Origin: Methylonatrum kenyense
GTDB taxonomy: Bacteria; Pseudomonadota; Gammaproteobacteria; Nitrococcales; Aquisalimonadaceae
NCBI RefSeq assembly: GCF_023195885.1
Contig: NZ_JALPKO010000007.1
Span: 62,001 to 126,000 of the forward strand
Direction: 5' to 3'
DNA length: 64,000 nt
The translations under genes were made by a program, and so were the position numbers. Positions 1 through 8,795 of this stretch are shown in pieces. A model generated the notes under the pieces. The model saw nothing but the letters and a program-made list of their open reading frames with translations, did not search any database and had not been told where the DNA came from. How positions within the stretch are numbered: position 1 is the stretch's first letter; every line of letters begins with the position of its first letter.

Positions 1-663
1 CGCCTCCATCAGCGCCAGCGCCGTGCCGGCGGCGATGGCCGGCCGGGCCATCGGCAGGGCGACGCGGAAGAACGCGCGCCAGGGTCCCATGCCGGCAATC
101 CGCGCAGCTTCCATCAGGGTCGGCCCCTGTGCCATGAAGGCGGTGCGGGCCAGCATGTAGACATAGGGGTAGAGCACCAGGCCCATGACCAGGACCACGC
201 CGCCGGGGGAACGGATCGGCGGGAACCAATCACTGCTGCCGAACCAGTCGCGCAGACTGCCCTGCACCGGCCCGGAGTAGTCGAGAATGCCGATGAAGGT
301 GAAGGCGAGCACGTAGGCGGGCACGGCCAGCGGCAGCATCAGCGCCCAATCGAAAACCCGCCGACCCGGGAATTCGCAGACCGCCGTCAACCAGGCCAGC
401 GACACCCCCAGCAGCAGCACCAGCGCAGCGACGCCGACGATCAGGAACACCGTGTTGCCGATCAACCGGGTCAGCACCGTCTGTGACAGGTGCTCCCAGA
501 TGGCCTGATCGGGCTGCAGCCAGGACAGCAGGGTAATCAGGATCGGCGCCAGGATGATCGCCGCGATCGCTACCGCCAGCCAGCGCCAGCCACCGGTGCC
601 GCCACCCCGGGTGGAACCCGCAGTCGGGCTCATCCAGCGGATATCGGCCTCCGGCGTTGCCAT
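1..663 (-). CDS. fbpB: Iron(III) ABC transporter permease FbpB-like, partial (N-terminal part)
   Basis: The frame is open from an ATG at 663 to the window edge, so only the first 221 residues are present; family members are usually about 500-550 residues. The translation shows a short basic N-terminus and a first membrane segment (WLAVAIAAIILAPILITLL). Further hydrophobic segments follow, then an EAA-type cytoplasmic loop near the edge (MEAARIAGMGPWRAFFRVAL) that docks the ATPase. It starts 6 bp after the stop of the binding-protein gene, so the two are one operon. It would pass Fe3+ through the inner membrane. An internal ATG at 633 is an alternative start with a GGAG upstream. The family call is firm; the metal specificity rests on the neighbouring FbpA and the Fur box. 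Confidence 0.87.
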   Translation of the reverse strand, partial: MATPEADIRWMSPTAGSTRGGGTGGWRWLAVAIAAIILAPILITLLSWLQPDQAIWEHLSQTVLTRLIGNTVFLIVGVAALVLLLGVSLAWLTAVCEFPGRRVFDWALMLPLAVPAYVLAFTFIGILDYSGPVQGSLRDWFGSSDWFPPIRSPGGVVLVMGLVLYPYVYMLARTAFMAQGPTLMEAARIAGMGPWRAFFRVALPMARPAIAAGTALALMEA

Positions 664-669
664 GAACCG

Positions 670-1692
670 TTACCGGTAACCGACCCGATCCATCAGCATG
701 ACGGCATCCACCTGGCGACGACCGGCCTCGGACACGTCGATGTCATCGCCCTGGAATTCGCCCCAGCCACGCACGCGCTCGGTCCACTCGGTTTCCGGGC
801 GTACCGGATATTCCATGTTCAGCGCGCCGAACATCTCCTGCGCCTCCTGTTCCGACAGCCACTCCAGCAATTGCAGGGCTGCCTCGGGATTCGAGGCGTG
901 GCGGGTGATTCCGGCGCCGGAGACGTTGACGTGTACGCCCTCGGCGTCCTGATTGGGCCAGAACAGGGCCAGCGGCGTCTCGTCCCCATCGCGTTCCTGG
1001 AGACGGCCGAAATAATAGGTATTGACGATGCCGACGTCGCACTGGCCGGCAACGATGGCCTCCATCACCGCGGTGTCATTGGAGAACGGCTGGGTGGCCA
1101 GGTTATCGACCCAGCCGGAAACGATCTCCTCGGTAAGCTCCTCGCCGTGGCGGGCGATCATGGTCGCGACCAGGGACTGGTTGTAGACCTTCTTCGAGGT
1201 GCGCAGGCAGAGCCGGCCGTCCCACTGATCATCGGCCAGCGCCTCGTAGGTGGACAGGTCCTCCGGATCCACCCGCTCGGTGCTGTAGACAATGGTGCGG
1301 GCACGGACCGAGAGACCGAACCAGCGACCATCCGGATCACGCAGGTTGGCCGGCACGTTGCGCTCCAGCGTGTCCGACTCGATTGAAGCCAGCACATCCT
1401 GCTCCGCCGCCTGCCAGAGGTTGCCGGCATCGACTGTCATCAGCATGTCGGCGCGGGTGTTTGCCCCCTCGGCCCGAAGCCTTTGCAGCAACGGCCCGGC
1501 ATCGTCGGTGACGTAACGAACACGCATGCCGGTTTCCTCGGTGAAGCGGTCGAACAGCGGCTTGATCAGATGCTCCTGGCGCGCCGAGTAGACGATGATC
1601 TCGTCACCCTGCCCACCCGACTGCTGGCTGGCCCAGAACGAGACACCAAGTACGGCCGCGGCGACGAGACCCACAATCAACAATACGCGCAT
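670..1692 (-). CDS. fbpA: Iron(III) ABC transporter periplasmic substrate-binding protein (FbpA/FutA family)
   Basis: 340 residues, the usual size. Residues 1-20 form a signal-anchor/signal peptide (VLLIVGLVAAAVLGVSF). The mature part opens with the family-typical IIVYSARQEHLIKPLFDRF. The tyrosine pair of the Fe3+ site is visible in VGIVNTYYFGRL. The C-terminal GAGITRHASNPEAALQLLEWL is also typical of class-II iron-binding proteins. It would capture ferric iron in the periplasm and deliver it to FbpB. AGGAAG precedes the ATG. A strong Fur box lies about 36-54 bp upstream, so transcription should be repressed when iron is replete. Confidence 0.93.
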   Translation of the reverse strand: MRVLLIVGLVAAAVLGVSFWASQQSGGQGDEIIVYSARQEHLIKPLFDRFTEETGMRVRYVTDDAGPLLQRLRAEGANTRADMLMTVDAGNLWQAAEQDVLASIESDTLERNVPANLRDPDGRWFGLSVRARTIVYSTERVDPEDLSTYEALADDQWDGRLCLRTSKKVYNQSLVATMIARHGEELTEEIVSGWVDNLATQPFSNDTAVMEAIVAGQCDVGIVNTYYFGRLQERDGDETPLALFWPNQDAEGVHVNVSGAGITRHASNPEAALQLLEWLSEQEAQEMFGALNMEYPVRPETEWTERVRGWGEFQGDDIDVSEAGRRQVDAVMLMDRVGYR

Positions 1693-1727
1693 GAGACCGG
1701 CTTCCTGACGGTGAACGGGACAATGTC

Positions 1728-1746
1728 AGCAATGATAATCATTCTT
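1728..1746. promoter_or_regulatory. Fur box upstream of fbpA
   Basis: The 13-base block AATGATAATCATT at 1731-1743 is identical to the core of the 19-bp Fur consensus; over all 19 positions I count 14 matches. It lies 36-54 bp before the fbpA start, where a promoter would be expected. This matches the gene's role in ferric iron uptake. Confidence 0.88.
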
Positions 1747-1832
1747 ATTACGGCCTGCAAAAAGACTTGCGCATGACCTGAAGAAACCGTGCAGAAATCG
1801 GCCGCGACGCGACCCGGGGAGCGATTCGCTGA

Positions 1833-1891
1833 CTAGGGAAACACTGATTTATTCCCGCGCCTGCGTTGGAGTCCGTATTTTTTCCGAGGCC
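1833..1891. repeat. Partial copy (A) of the GGAAACACTGATTTATTC inverted-repeat element
   Basis: CTAG at 1833-1836 is followed by GGAAACACTGATTTATTC and then about 35 bp matching the left part of the complete copy at 25860-26129; the match ends near 1891. Only one end of the element is left. It overlaps the 3' end of the ubiquinone hydroxylase gene, whose last 13-14 codons and TAA stop are made of element sequence. Confidence 0.8.
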
Positions 1892-3096
1892 AGCCGCGGC
1901 AGGTGGGCGCCCGAATGCAGGGCAAGAGCGGTGAACAGACGCTTCGCCGGGGGCAGGCGTTCGGTGGCCAGGAAACCGAGGTTGCGGGCCAGTTGCCGCA
2001 CCGGATCCGAATTGCTGAATAACCAGTGAAATCCGTCCATCAGCCATTGCACCGGCAGATTGTCACTGCGGCGCCAGCGGGCATAACGCCGCAGCTGCGG
2101 ATAAGCGCCGGGGTCAACGCCCTCCTGCAAGGCCTCGCCCACGACCTGGGCCAATGCCGCAGCATCCAGCAGGCCCAGGTTCACACCCTGCCCGGCCAGC
2201 GGATGGATGACGTGCGCGGCATCCCCCACCAGGGCGAATCGCGGCGCCACATAGCTGTCCGCCTGCTGCGAGCGCAGTGGGAACAGGTGCCGCGGGCCGG
2301 TCTCCCGGATCGGCCCGAGCACCGCCTCCGATGCGTCCGTCAGCGCGGCAAGGAACGCGGTATCGTCCAGGGACTGCAGGCGTTTTGCTTCCTCGTCAGG
2401 CAGCGACCAGACGATCGAGCACAAATCGTCCTGCACCGGCAACAGGGCCAGTGGTCCGCCGGGCATGAAGCGCTGCCGCGCGATCCGGCCATGCGATTTC
2501 GAAGGTCGCACGGTCGCTACCAGCCCGTGCTGGCCGTAACTCCGGCCGCTCACCCCGATGCCCATCTGTTGCCGCAATGCGGAACCGGCACCATCAGCCG
2601 CAACCAGCAGCCGCGCACGCGCCGTGCCACCGTCGCCCAGGCGCAGCCGGCAGCGGGAAGGCTCCGTCCTGGCCTCATCGATCCGGCAGTCGTACCGACA
2701 AAGAACGCTGCCACCCCAATGCGCATGCAGCCGCTGGTCCAGCATGGTCTGAAGCAGGCTGTGTTCAACCAGATAACCCAATGCCGGCTGCTCCAGGTCC
2801 GCGGCATGGAAACGCAATCGCGCACCGCCGGCATCCCAGGCATGGATGGCCTCGAACGGCCCCAGCCGCCGCTCGGCGATGGCCGGCCAGACACCGACTC
2901 GTTCCAGCATGCGACGCGATGCCGGGGTGAGTGACGAGATACGGATGTCCGGATGCTCCGGCGACCACTGCGGCGGCGGGCCGGCCTCGAACACGGCGAC
3001 ACGGGCGCCCTGTTCGGCCAGGGCCGCGGCCAGCATCAAGCCCACCGGCCCGGCCCCGCCGATGGCCACATCGAATGTCCTGTCAATCACGGCCAT
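1849..3096 (-). CDS. ubiI: FAD-dependent ubiquinone-biosynthesis hydroxylase, UbiI/VisC type
   Basis: 415 residues of the UbiH/UbiF/UbiI flavoprotein monooxygenase family. The Rossmann FAD motif is at residues 9-20 (VAIGGAGPVGLMLAAAL), the middle DG motif is VAADGAGSALRQ, and the GD motif is LVGDAAHVIHPLAGQGVNLG. It would hydroxylate the polyprenyl-phenol ring (C5 position in UbiI) at the inner membrane. The gene overlaps ubiH by 14 bp in the classic ygfB-pepP-ubiH-ubiI(visC) order. The last roughly 13 residues (SEKIRTPTQARE) and the stop are encoded by a truncated repeat element, so the native C-terminus has been replaced. VisC/UbiI is preferred over UbiF from gene order; the exact ring position is not proven by sequence. 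Confidence 0.88.
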   Translation of the reverse strand: MAVIDRTFDVAIGGAGPVGLMLAAALAEQGARVAVFEAGPPPQWSPEHPDIRISSLTPASRRMLERVGVWPAIAERRLGPFEAIHAWDAGGARLRFHAADLEQPALGYLVEHSLLQTMLDQRLHAHWGGSVLCRYDCRIDEARTEPSRCRLRLGDGGTARARLLVAADGAGSALRQQMGIGVSGRSYGQHGLVATVRPSKSHGRIARQRFMPGGPLALLPVQDDLCSIVWSLPDEEAKRLQSLDDTAFLAALTDASEAVLGPIRETGPRHLFPLRSQQADSYVAPRFALVGDAAHVIHPLAGQGVNLGLLDAAALAQVVGEALQEGVDPGAYPQLRRYARWRRSDNLPVQWLMDGFHWLFSNSDPVRQLARNLGFLATERLPPAKRLFTALALHSGAHLPRLASEKIRTPTQARE

Positions 3097-4327
3097 CTCC
3101 GTCCAGCGGCAAGCCTCGGCTCAGCCGCCCACCACCACCATGGCGCCCCATGCCCAGGCCCGCAAACCCCCGCCGCAACGGCGGCAAGCCGGCCAGCAAC
3201 AGCAGTCCCGCATTGCGGGCCAAGCGCAGCCCCGGAAACTCGTTGGAGAAAAGACCGACCAGGCCGTGGGTGAACGCGGTGACCCGCTGCTGCACGCGAT
3301 GCTGCGCACGCAGCCAGGCAGCCAGCTCGCGGGAAAGGGCCGGATCCTGACCGGCCTGTGCCGCCTCATGCAGCGCCTCTGCCAGTCCGGCGACATCACG
3401 CAGTGCAAGATTCAGCCCCTGGCCGGCAACCGGGTGCAGATTGCAAACGGCGTTTCCGACCAGCAGCAGGCGTCCATCGCGCCGCCTGCGGGCACGGCGC
3501 AGCCGCAGCGGCCAGGCACCGCGATCGTTGACCTCAAGCAGTCGGCCGAGACGATAGCCGAAAGCCTGCTGCAATTCGGCGAGGAAGGCCGCGTCGTCCA
3601 GCGGGGCCAGCGTGTCGGCCCGCGCGCTGGGCGCGGACCAGACCAGTGACAGGCGACCATCGGGCAACGGCAGCAGGGCCAGCGGACCACCTGGCGTGAA
3701 GCGCTCGAAGGCCTGCCCCTGATGCGGACGACTGGCTCGCACTGTCGCCACCAGGGCGACCTGGCAGTAATCCAGCTCTTCGGCGCCCAACCCGGCCGCC
3801 TGCCGCAACGGCGATCCGGCGCCATCGGCCGCAAGTAGCAGACGCGCCGACACGGTGCGGCGTGTCTGCTGCTCCAGCAGTTCCATGCGAATCCGGTCGC
3901 GGTCGTTTTCGGGCGCCTGTACCTGCGTCCCGGTCAATAGACTGAGCGAGCCGGGATCATCGTTGATCCGCTGCCAGAGGGCCGCTTCCAGGTCGCGGTT
4001 CATAATCACGTGCCCGAGTGCCGCCATGCCCTGTTCCTCGGCCTCCAGCCGGACCCGGCCGAAGCCGCCGCGCTCGGACACGTGGATGCTGCGGATCGGC
4101 GCCATCCGGCCGGCAAGCCGTGGCCAGACTCCGAGCGCCTCAAAGATATGGCGCGAGCCGGGCGCCAGCGCAACACTGCGGGGATCGGACTTGCCTGCCG
4201 GGCCGTGGCCGGGGTCCACCAGCAGCAGACGCAGGCCGGAATGGCGCAGTGCGCAGGCCAGGGTCAGCCCCACCAGGCCACTACCGGCAATCACGAGGTC
4301 GGCATCGGGCATCGAGGCAGTCGTCAC
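3083..4327 (-). CDS. ubiH: 2-octaprenyl-6-methoxyphenyl hydroxylase UbiH
   Basis: 414 residues with the same flavoprotein fold as the next gene: FAD motif LVIAGSGLVGLTLACAL near residue 10, DG motif LAADGAGSPLRQ, GD-type motif LVGNAVCNLHPVAGQGLNLALRD. It carries N where GD proteins have D (LLVGNA), as commonly seen in UbiH. UbiH hydroxylates C1 of the ubiquinone precursor at the inner membrane. It starts at GTG 4327, overlapping the pepP stop in GTGA, so it is translationally coupled. This is the standard pepP-ubiH arrangement. Confidence 0.92.
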   Translation of the reverse strand: MTTASMPDADLVIAGSGLVGLTLACALRHSGLRLLLVDPGHGPAGKSDPRSVALAPGSRHIFEALGVWPRLAGRMAPIRSIHVSERGGFGRVRLEAEEQGMAALGHVIMNRDLEAALWQRINDDPGSLSLLTGTQVQAPENDRDRIRMELLEQQTRRTVSARLLLAADGAGSPLRQAAGLGAEELDYCQVALVATVRASRPHQGQAFERFTPGGPLALLPLPDGRLSLVWSAPSARADTLAPLDDAAFLAELQQAFGYRLGRLLEVNDRGAWPLRLRRARRRRDGRLLLVGNAVCNLHPVAGQGLNLALRDVAGLAEALHEAAQAGQDPALSRELAAWLRAQHRVQQRVTAFTHGLVGLFSNEFPGLRLARNAGLLLLAGLPPLRRGFAGLGMGRHGGGGRLSRGLPLDGDGRD

Positions 4328-5628
4328 GAGCGCATCAGTGCCTCGATGTCGTCGATCGCCTTTGGCACATCGAGACTGAGGACCTCGGGACCGTCGCGGC
4401 TGACCACCACGTCGTCCTCGATGCGCACACCGATGTTGTGCCAGCGCGGGTCGACATCCGGGATGTTGTCGGCGATGTAGAGGCCCGGCTCGACGGTCAC
4501 CACCATGCCCGGCTCCAGCTCCCGCCAGTGACCGTCCACCTTGTAGTCACCGACGTCGTGTACATCGAGCCCGAGCCAGTGGCCGGTGCGATGCATGTAG
4601 AACGGGCGGTAGGCTTCCTGCTCGATCAAGCCGTCGATGTCACCGTCCAGGAGGCCCAGGTCAACCAAGCCCTGGACCAGTAGACGCACCGCCTGTTCAT
4701 GCGGCTCGTTCCAGTGGTTACCGGCCCGGGTCGCGACGATTGCTGCCTGCTGCGCGGCAAGCACGATCTCGTAGACTGCGCGCTGCTCCCCGGAAAAACG
4801 TCCGTTGACCGGAAAGGTGCGCGTGATATCGGAGGCGTAGCAGTCAAGTTCGCAACCGGCATCGATCAGCAGCAGGTCGCCATCACGCAACTCGGCCCGG
4901 TTATCGATGTAATGCAGGATGCAGCCGTTGCGGCCACCGCCGACAATCGGCGGATAGGCATGCTCACCGCCATGGTCGCGGAACACGGCGTGGAATTCCG
5001 CCTCGATCTGGTATTCGAAAAGTCCCGGCCGGCAGCGCTGCATGGCCCGTCGATGCGCCTTGGCCGCCACCGCGGCCGCCTCCCGCATCTGAGCCAGTTC
5101 CGCCGCACTTTTGAACAGCCGCATTTCGTGCAGCAGGTGCTCCAGCGAGACGAACTCGTCCGGCGCCCTGACTCCCAGGCGTGAACGGGCGCGCAATTGA
5201 TTGACCCAGCCGAACAGCATCTGGTCCATTTCCGGGTGCTGGCCAAGGCTACCGTACACCTTCTGCCGACCCTCCAGCATGCCCGGCAGGATGTCGTCGA
5301 TATCGTCGATCGGAAAGGCATCGTCAGCGCCGAACTGATCGCAGGCACCGTCCTGTCCGGCGCGCGGCCCGTCCCAGACCTCGCGATCCGGATCGCGCTC
5401 GCGGTTGAACAGGATGTACTCGCCCTGGGCTCGCCCCGGCACCAGCACGAGCACCGCCTCGGGCTCAGCGAACCCGGTGAGGTAGAAGAAGTCACTGTCC
5501 TGCCGATAGGGGTAATGCACATCGCGGTTGCGAATCTGCTCGGGAGCAGCAGCGAGAACCGCAACCGCCTGCTCCCCCATCATCGCCATCAGTTCCTCGC
5601 GGCGACGGCGGTATTCCTCCTGGATCAC
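4324..5628 (-). CDS. pepP: Xaa-Pro aminopeptidase PepP
   Basis: 434 residues, close to E. coli PepP (441). The N-terminal half contains RNRDVHYPYRQDSDFFYLTGF. The C-terminal pita-bread domain shows the dinuclear Mn site: the two Asp in IDAGCELDCYASDITRTF, the His in HRTGHWLGLDVHDVG, and the two Glu in VTVEPGLYI and VRIEDDVVV. It releases N-terminal residues preceding proline in the cytoplasm. The start is GTG at 5628, preceded by AGGAGAGG. It sits between ygfB and ubiH in the conserved gammaproteobacterial cluster. Confidence 0.96.
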   Translation of the reverse strand: MIQEEYRRRREELMAMMGEQAVAVLAAAPEQIRNRDVHYPYRQDSDFFYLTGFAEPEAVLVLVPGRAQGEYILFNRERDPDREVWDGPRAGQDGACDQFGADDAFPIDDIDDILPGMLEGRQKVYGSLGQHPEMDQMLFGWVNQLRARSRLGVRAPDEFVSLEHLLHEMRLFKSAAELAQMREAAAVAAKAHRRAMQRCRPGLFEYQIEAEFHAVFRDHGGEHAYPPIVGGGRNGCILHYIDNRAELRDGDLLLIDAGCELDCYASDITRTFPVNGRFSGEQRAVYEIVLAAQQAAIVATRAGNHWNEPHEQAVRLLVQGLVDLGLLDGDIDGLIEQEAYRPFYMHRTGHWLGLDVHDVGDYKVDGHWRELEPGMVVTVEPGLYIADNIPDVDPRWHNIGVRIEDDVVVSRDGPEVLSLDVPKAIDDIEALMRS

Positions 5629-5667
5629 AACACCTCTCCTGGCATGGGTGGACTTTTCAACTATTTC

Positions 5668-6252
5668 CTAGTGAATGGTTCCGTCATCCGGCAGTTGCAC
5701 CGGCACTGGCCGCTGCCGACGCAGCGGCTGGAGTTGCTCATGCACCAGCAGTGCCGCGACGCGGACGAACTCCTCCAGTTCGGAGAAGGCCGCCTCGTCT
5801 TCCTCGCCACTGGCATCCGGGTCCAGCAAGGCGATTTCCGACAGGCTCTGCACCGCCTCGGCAGCCTCACCAGGCAGCTTCGCGACGCGGTCCTGCTGGT
5901 CATGACCAAGCCCGTAGAGAAAGCCCTGGCACCAGGCCGCCAGCCCTCCAGCACGTGCGGACAGCATTGTTTCTGCCGCCGGCAGCAGCAGCTGCAGACC
6001 GAGGTCGGGATCCTGCAACCCATCACGGGTCTGCTGCCAGAGCACACTGAGTTGCTCCAGACAGCGCCGCGCCGGGTCACCCTTCGGCTCGGCATCCTCG
6101 AGAACCCGCGCGATCCATTCCGCAATCTCGGTCTTCGACGACGCACTCAGCATGCCGCACAACAGCCCCTGGCTCTCGGCGGCCCCCATCTGCGCGGATA
6201 CCGCGCCGAGAGCCGCTTCCAGTTCGGCATGCGTACAGGTCTGATCGACCAT
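5668..6252 (-). CDS. ygfB: YgfB/UPF0149 family protein
   Basis: 194 residues, all-helical, rich in Leu, Ala and Glu. It matches UPF0149 features: an N-terminal HAELEAALGAV, the SQGLLCGML motif, and WCQGFLYGLG about two thirds in. E. coli YgfB has a similar length and the same place at the head of the pepP-ubiH cluster. In Pseudomonas, YgfB has been reported as a regulator affecting ampDh3 and beta-lactam resistance; that role is known from the family, not shown here. GGAGG lies just before the ATG. It is divergent from the zapA operon. Confidence 0.92.
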   Translation of the reverse strand: MVDQTCTHAELEAALGAVSAQMGAAESQGLLCGMLSASSKTEIAEWIARVLEDAEPKGDPARRCLEQLSVLWQQTRDGLQDPDLGLQLLLPAAETMLSARAGGLAAWCQGFLYGLGHDQQDRVAKLPGEAAEAVQSLSEIALLDPDASGEEDEAAFSELEEFVRVAALLVHEQLQPLRRQRPVPVQLPDDGTIH

Positions 6253-6398
6253 GGCCGTCCTCCATTTCGCCGGCAGATTTCTGAAACAAGTCTGTGATTG
6301 CCGGACAGGCTATCCTACCATTGGGTTCCGGCGGTGCCGGCGGCTTGCTGCCGGCGCCGGACCGGCGTTGGCAAACAGGGGGAGCAACGCGGCAGACC

Positions 6399-6626
6399 AT
6401 GGATAACGCGGACGCAGGAAAGATTCGTCAGGACCTCCAGCTTCTCGAGCAGCGAGTCGACCAACTGGTTGAGCTGTGCCTTCGGCTGCGCGAGGAAAAT
6501 CGCGTGTTGCGCCAGTCCCAGGAAAGCCTGAATGCGGAACGCGCCGGTCTGCTGGAGAAGAACGAGCTCGCACGATCGCGGATCGAGGCGATGATCAGCC
6601 GACTCAAAGCGATGGAGCAGCACTGA
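6399..6626 (+). CDS. Small coiled-coil protein upstream of ZapA (TIGR02449 type)
   Basis: 75 residues, almost entirely a heptad coiled coil (LQLLEQRVDQLVELCLRL, then RLREENRVLRQ). The ATG at 6399 is chosen because GGGGGAGC lies just upstream. The stop overlaps the zapA start in TGATG, giving translational coupling. This small protein family is regularly found immediately before zapA in gammaproteobacteria and resembles ZapB in size and heptad pattern, so a cell-division role is an inference. No catalytic motif is present. Confidence 0.85.
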   Translation: MDNADAGKIRQDLQLLEQRVDQLVELCLRLREENRVLRQSQESLNAERAGLLEKNELARSRIEAMISRLKAMEQH

Positions 6627-6928
6627 TGGAACGCACGGTGGAACCGGTCAAGGTACACATTCTGGACAAGGAGTTCCTGATTGCCTGTCCGGAGGATGAA
6701 AAGAACGATTTGATGAAGTCGGCCGCCTACCTGGACCGGCGCATGCGCGAAGTACGCAAGAGCGGCAAGGTGGTCGGGGCCGACCGCATTGCGGTCATGG
6801 TGGCGTTGAATATCACCCACGAGATGCTGCAGACCACCGAGGACGGCGCGGACATCAGCCAGTTGGTACAGGACCGGATCCAGACCATGAGTCAGCGGAT
6901 CGCCAGCGTCCTGCCGACCAAGGAGTAG
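6626..6928 (+). CDS. zapA: Cell division protein ZapA
   Basis: 100 residues, the usual length. The N-terminus (VKVHILDKEFLIACPEDEK) forms the small globular domain. It is followed by LMKSAAYLDRRMREVRKSG and a C-terminal helix (IAVMVALNITHEML) that forms the antiparallel tetramer. ZapA bundles FtsZ filaments at the division site. The position between the coiled-coil gene and 6S RNA/fau is the classic gammaproteobacterial arrangement. Confidence 0.95.
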   Translation: MERTVEPVKVHILDKEFLIACPEDEKNDLMKSAAYLDRRMREVRKSGKVVGADRIAVMVALNITHEMLQTTEDGADISQLVQDRIQTMSQRIASVLPTKE

Positions 6929-7025
6929 CAATTACCCACCCATCCGCGCCACCCACCGCGGGCCGCGCCTGCAGATGGAAGCTACGGCTTGCACCGCGGC
7001 GCTGCTGGCCCCACCATGGAGCCAG

Positions 7026-7212
7026 GCACCCCCTGCGGCGTTCGAGATCCGGCATAGCGATTCTTGAGCCTCAACTTTTTCGCCCGGGGAGCTGCGTGCT
7101 GGACGCCGGTGTGCATGTCCGCCAGGAGCGGAAAGCCTAAGGCCCCAGTCGTCCTCCCCACCTGAACCACAGGGTTCAAGGGGCGACGCCGGGACGGCGC
7201 AGGCGGGGGGTG
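7026..7212 (+). ncRNA. ssrS: 6S RNA (SsrS)
   Basis: The 313-bp gap between zapA and fau holds 6S RNA, as in E. coli and Pseudomonas. The conserved 3' half is recognisable: GCCTAAGGCCCCAGTCG, then CACCTGAACCACAGGGTTCAAGG. The closing stem pairs CACCCCCTGCGGCG at 7027-7040 with GCGCAGGCGGGGGGTG at the 3' end, which sets both boundaries to within a few bases. 6S RNA mimics an open promoter and binds sigma70-RNA polymerase in stationary phase. The length (about 187 nt) is normal. Confidence 0.88.
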
Positions 7213-7241
7213 TCTGTCCACGACCAAACGGCCCGATTCCC

Positions 7242-7838
7242 ATGAGCCCTGACACCGATCGCAGCGCGATACGCCGCGCCATGCGTCAGCAACGCGCACA
7301 GTTGTCGGCGGCGGCGCGCAATGCGCTCAGCGCCAAACTGTGTCACACGATTTCTCGCCTGCTGCCCTGGCAAAAGGCGCGTCGCCTGGCACTGTTTCTG
7401 CCCCACCGCGGCGAACCGGATCTGCGGCCGCTGCTGGCGGAAGGCCGACGGCAGGGCAAGCGGATCGTTGTCCCCGTGCTGAAGCCGTTCGGTGAACGCG
7501 GGCTCTGGTTTCGGGAGATCACCGCCGAAACGCGCTTGCGACCCAACCGTTTCGGCATCGGCGAACCCGGAGCGCGGGCGGCAAGGCTGAAGCCGCGGGA
7601 ACTGGACCTGGTCCTTACCCCCTTGCTGGCATTCGATGGTGCCGGCAACCGGCTGGGCATGGGTGCCGGTTTTTACGACCGCAGCTTCGCCTTCCTGCAA
7701 CGGCAGCAGGGCTGGCGCCGCCCGCTCCTGCTGGGCGTCGGCTTCGGCTTCCAGGAAGTCCCGCAGTTGCCAGCCCAAGCCTGGGACGTGCCACTGCACG
7801 GTGTGATCACCGAGCTGGACCTGCGCCGCTTCCGTTGA
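7242..7838 (+). CDS. fau: 5-formyltetrahydrofolate cyclo-ligase
   Basis: 198 residues. The N-terminal basic helix (IRRAMRQQRAQL) and the C-terminal signature LTPLLAFDGAGNRLGMGAGF followed by YDR identify the family. It converts 5-formyl-THF to 5,10-methenyl-THF with ATP. The gene (ygfA/fau) directly follows 6S RNA and is normally co-transcribed with it. This is an unremarkable full-length copy. Confidence 0.94.
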   Translation: MSPDTDRSAIRRAMRQQRAQLSAAARNALSAKLCHTISRLLPWQKARRLALFLPHRGEPDLRPLLAEGRRQGKRIVVPVLKPFGERGLWFREITAETRLRPNRFGIGEPGARAARLKPRELDLVLTPLLAFDGAGNRLGMGAGFYDRSFAFLQRQQGWRRPLLLGVGFGFQEVPQLPAQAWDVPLHGVITELDLRRFR

Positions 7839-7934
7839 AGCCGAAGTCCGGTATTGGTTTACTGCCGGAGGCAAACGCCTGTGCGCGGCAAGGCATCAGC
7901 CTTCGCCGGCCCATTCGCGACAGGGAGGACCAAC

Positions 7935-8423
7935 GTGCGTTACTGGCTGATGAAGTCCGAACCGGACGTGTTTGGCATCGATCACCTTGCCGAACGGCCC
8001 GGGCAAACGGAGCCGTGGGACGGTGTTCGCAACTATCAGGCGCGCAACATGATGCGTGACCAGATGCAGGTCGGTGACCAGGCGTTCTTCTACCACTCCA
8101 ACACCAAACCGCCCGGCATCGTCGGCGTCGTCGAGATAAGCCGCGCCGGATATCCGGATCACACGGCCTTCGACCCGGAGGATCCGCACTACGATCCGAA
8201 AAGCCATCCGGACAATCCACGCTGGTTCATGGTGGATGTGACCCTGAAGCGACGCCTGAATCGCAAGATCACCCTGGACGAGCTGAAGGCGCGCCCCGAG
8301 CTCGCCGACATGCGGCTGGTGCAGAAAGGCAATCGACTGTCCGTCATGCCGGTCGAGGCTGACGAGTGGGAAGCGATACTGGCGCTGGAAGATGTGCCTG
8401 CTGCCGAGGCCGAACGGCGCTGA
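7935..8423 (+). CDS. EVE domain-containing protein (YTH/PUA-like fold)
   Basis: 162 residues starting at GTG 7935, chosen because GGGAGGA precedes it and the product then opens with the invariant YWLMKSEPDVF of EVE proteins. Further signatures are WDGVRNYQARNMMRD, GDQAFFYHSN and GIVGVVEISR. EVE domains are related to YTH domains, which bind modified bases in nucleic acids. In bacteria they often stand alone near thymidylate or folate genes, as here after fau. A role in recognising modified RNA or DNA is inferred from the fold only. Confidence 0.9.
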   Translation: MRYWLMKSEPDVFGIDHLAERPGQTEPWDGVRNYQARNMMRDQMQVGDQAFFYHSNTKPPGIVGVVEISRAGYPDHTAFDPEDPHYDPKSHPDNPRWFMVDVTLKRRLNRKITLDELKARPELADMRLVQKGNRLSVMPVEADEWEAILALEDVPAAEAERR

Positions 8424-8795
8424 ATCGTTCGCGGTAATACGGCCTGGCAAGCAGGGTTTGGCCGCTGCAGCATGGCCCGCAACATGTGTGGATATTCTGC
8501 AACACGCACTGTCGCCAACCCGAAAAAACGTCCCGCAGAGGTTTCATTTAGGTGTCAGCCTGCCCTCATCTGGTGCTGTCGCTTTTTGGCCACACCCGGG
8601 CTGGTCGCAAAACTCCTGCATACGCAATATGTTGCGTCAGATTCCTGCACTTGAGTGGGACAAAGGGATAGGGTAAGTTGCAGCCTTGATCAATTCCTGT
8701 CGGGCAGATAACAAGAACGCGCGCGGAACCGCGTCGACTCACTCGGGGGAGTGTGTATCTGCACTGCGGGCCTAACCGATTCCTGGAGGTATGGT
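8424..8795 (+). other. 372-bp intergenic region upstream of the M23 peptidase gene
   Basis: No supported ORF, tRNA or strong terminator was found. A short hairpin (CACTC/GAGTG) lies near 8740-8753. A strong RBS, GGAGG at 8785-8789, precedes the GTG of the next gene. The region probably carries the peptidase promoter and a long leader, but I could not pick a convincing -35/-10 pair. Confidence 0.4.

Noticed and set aside
490-1386. 298-codon plus-strand frame over fbpA/fbpB
   Set aside because: Antisense shadow of two clear ABC-transporter genes; low-complexity composition.
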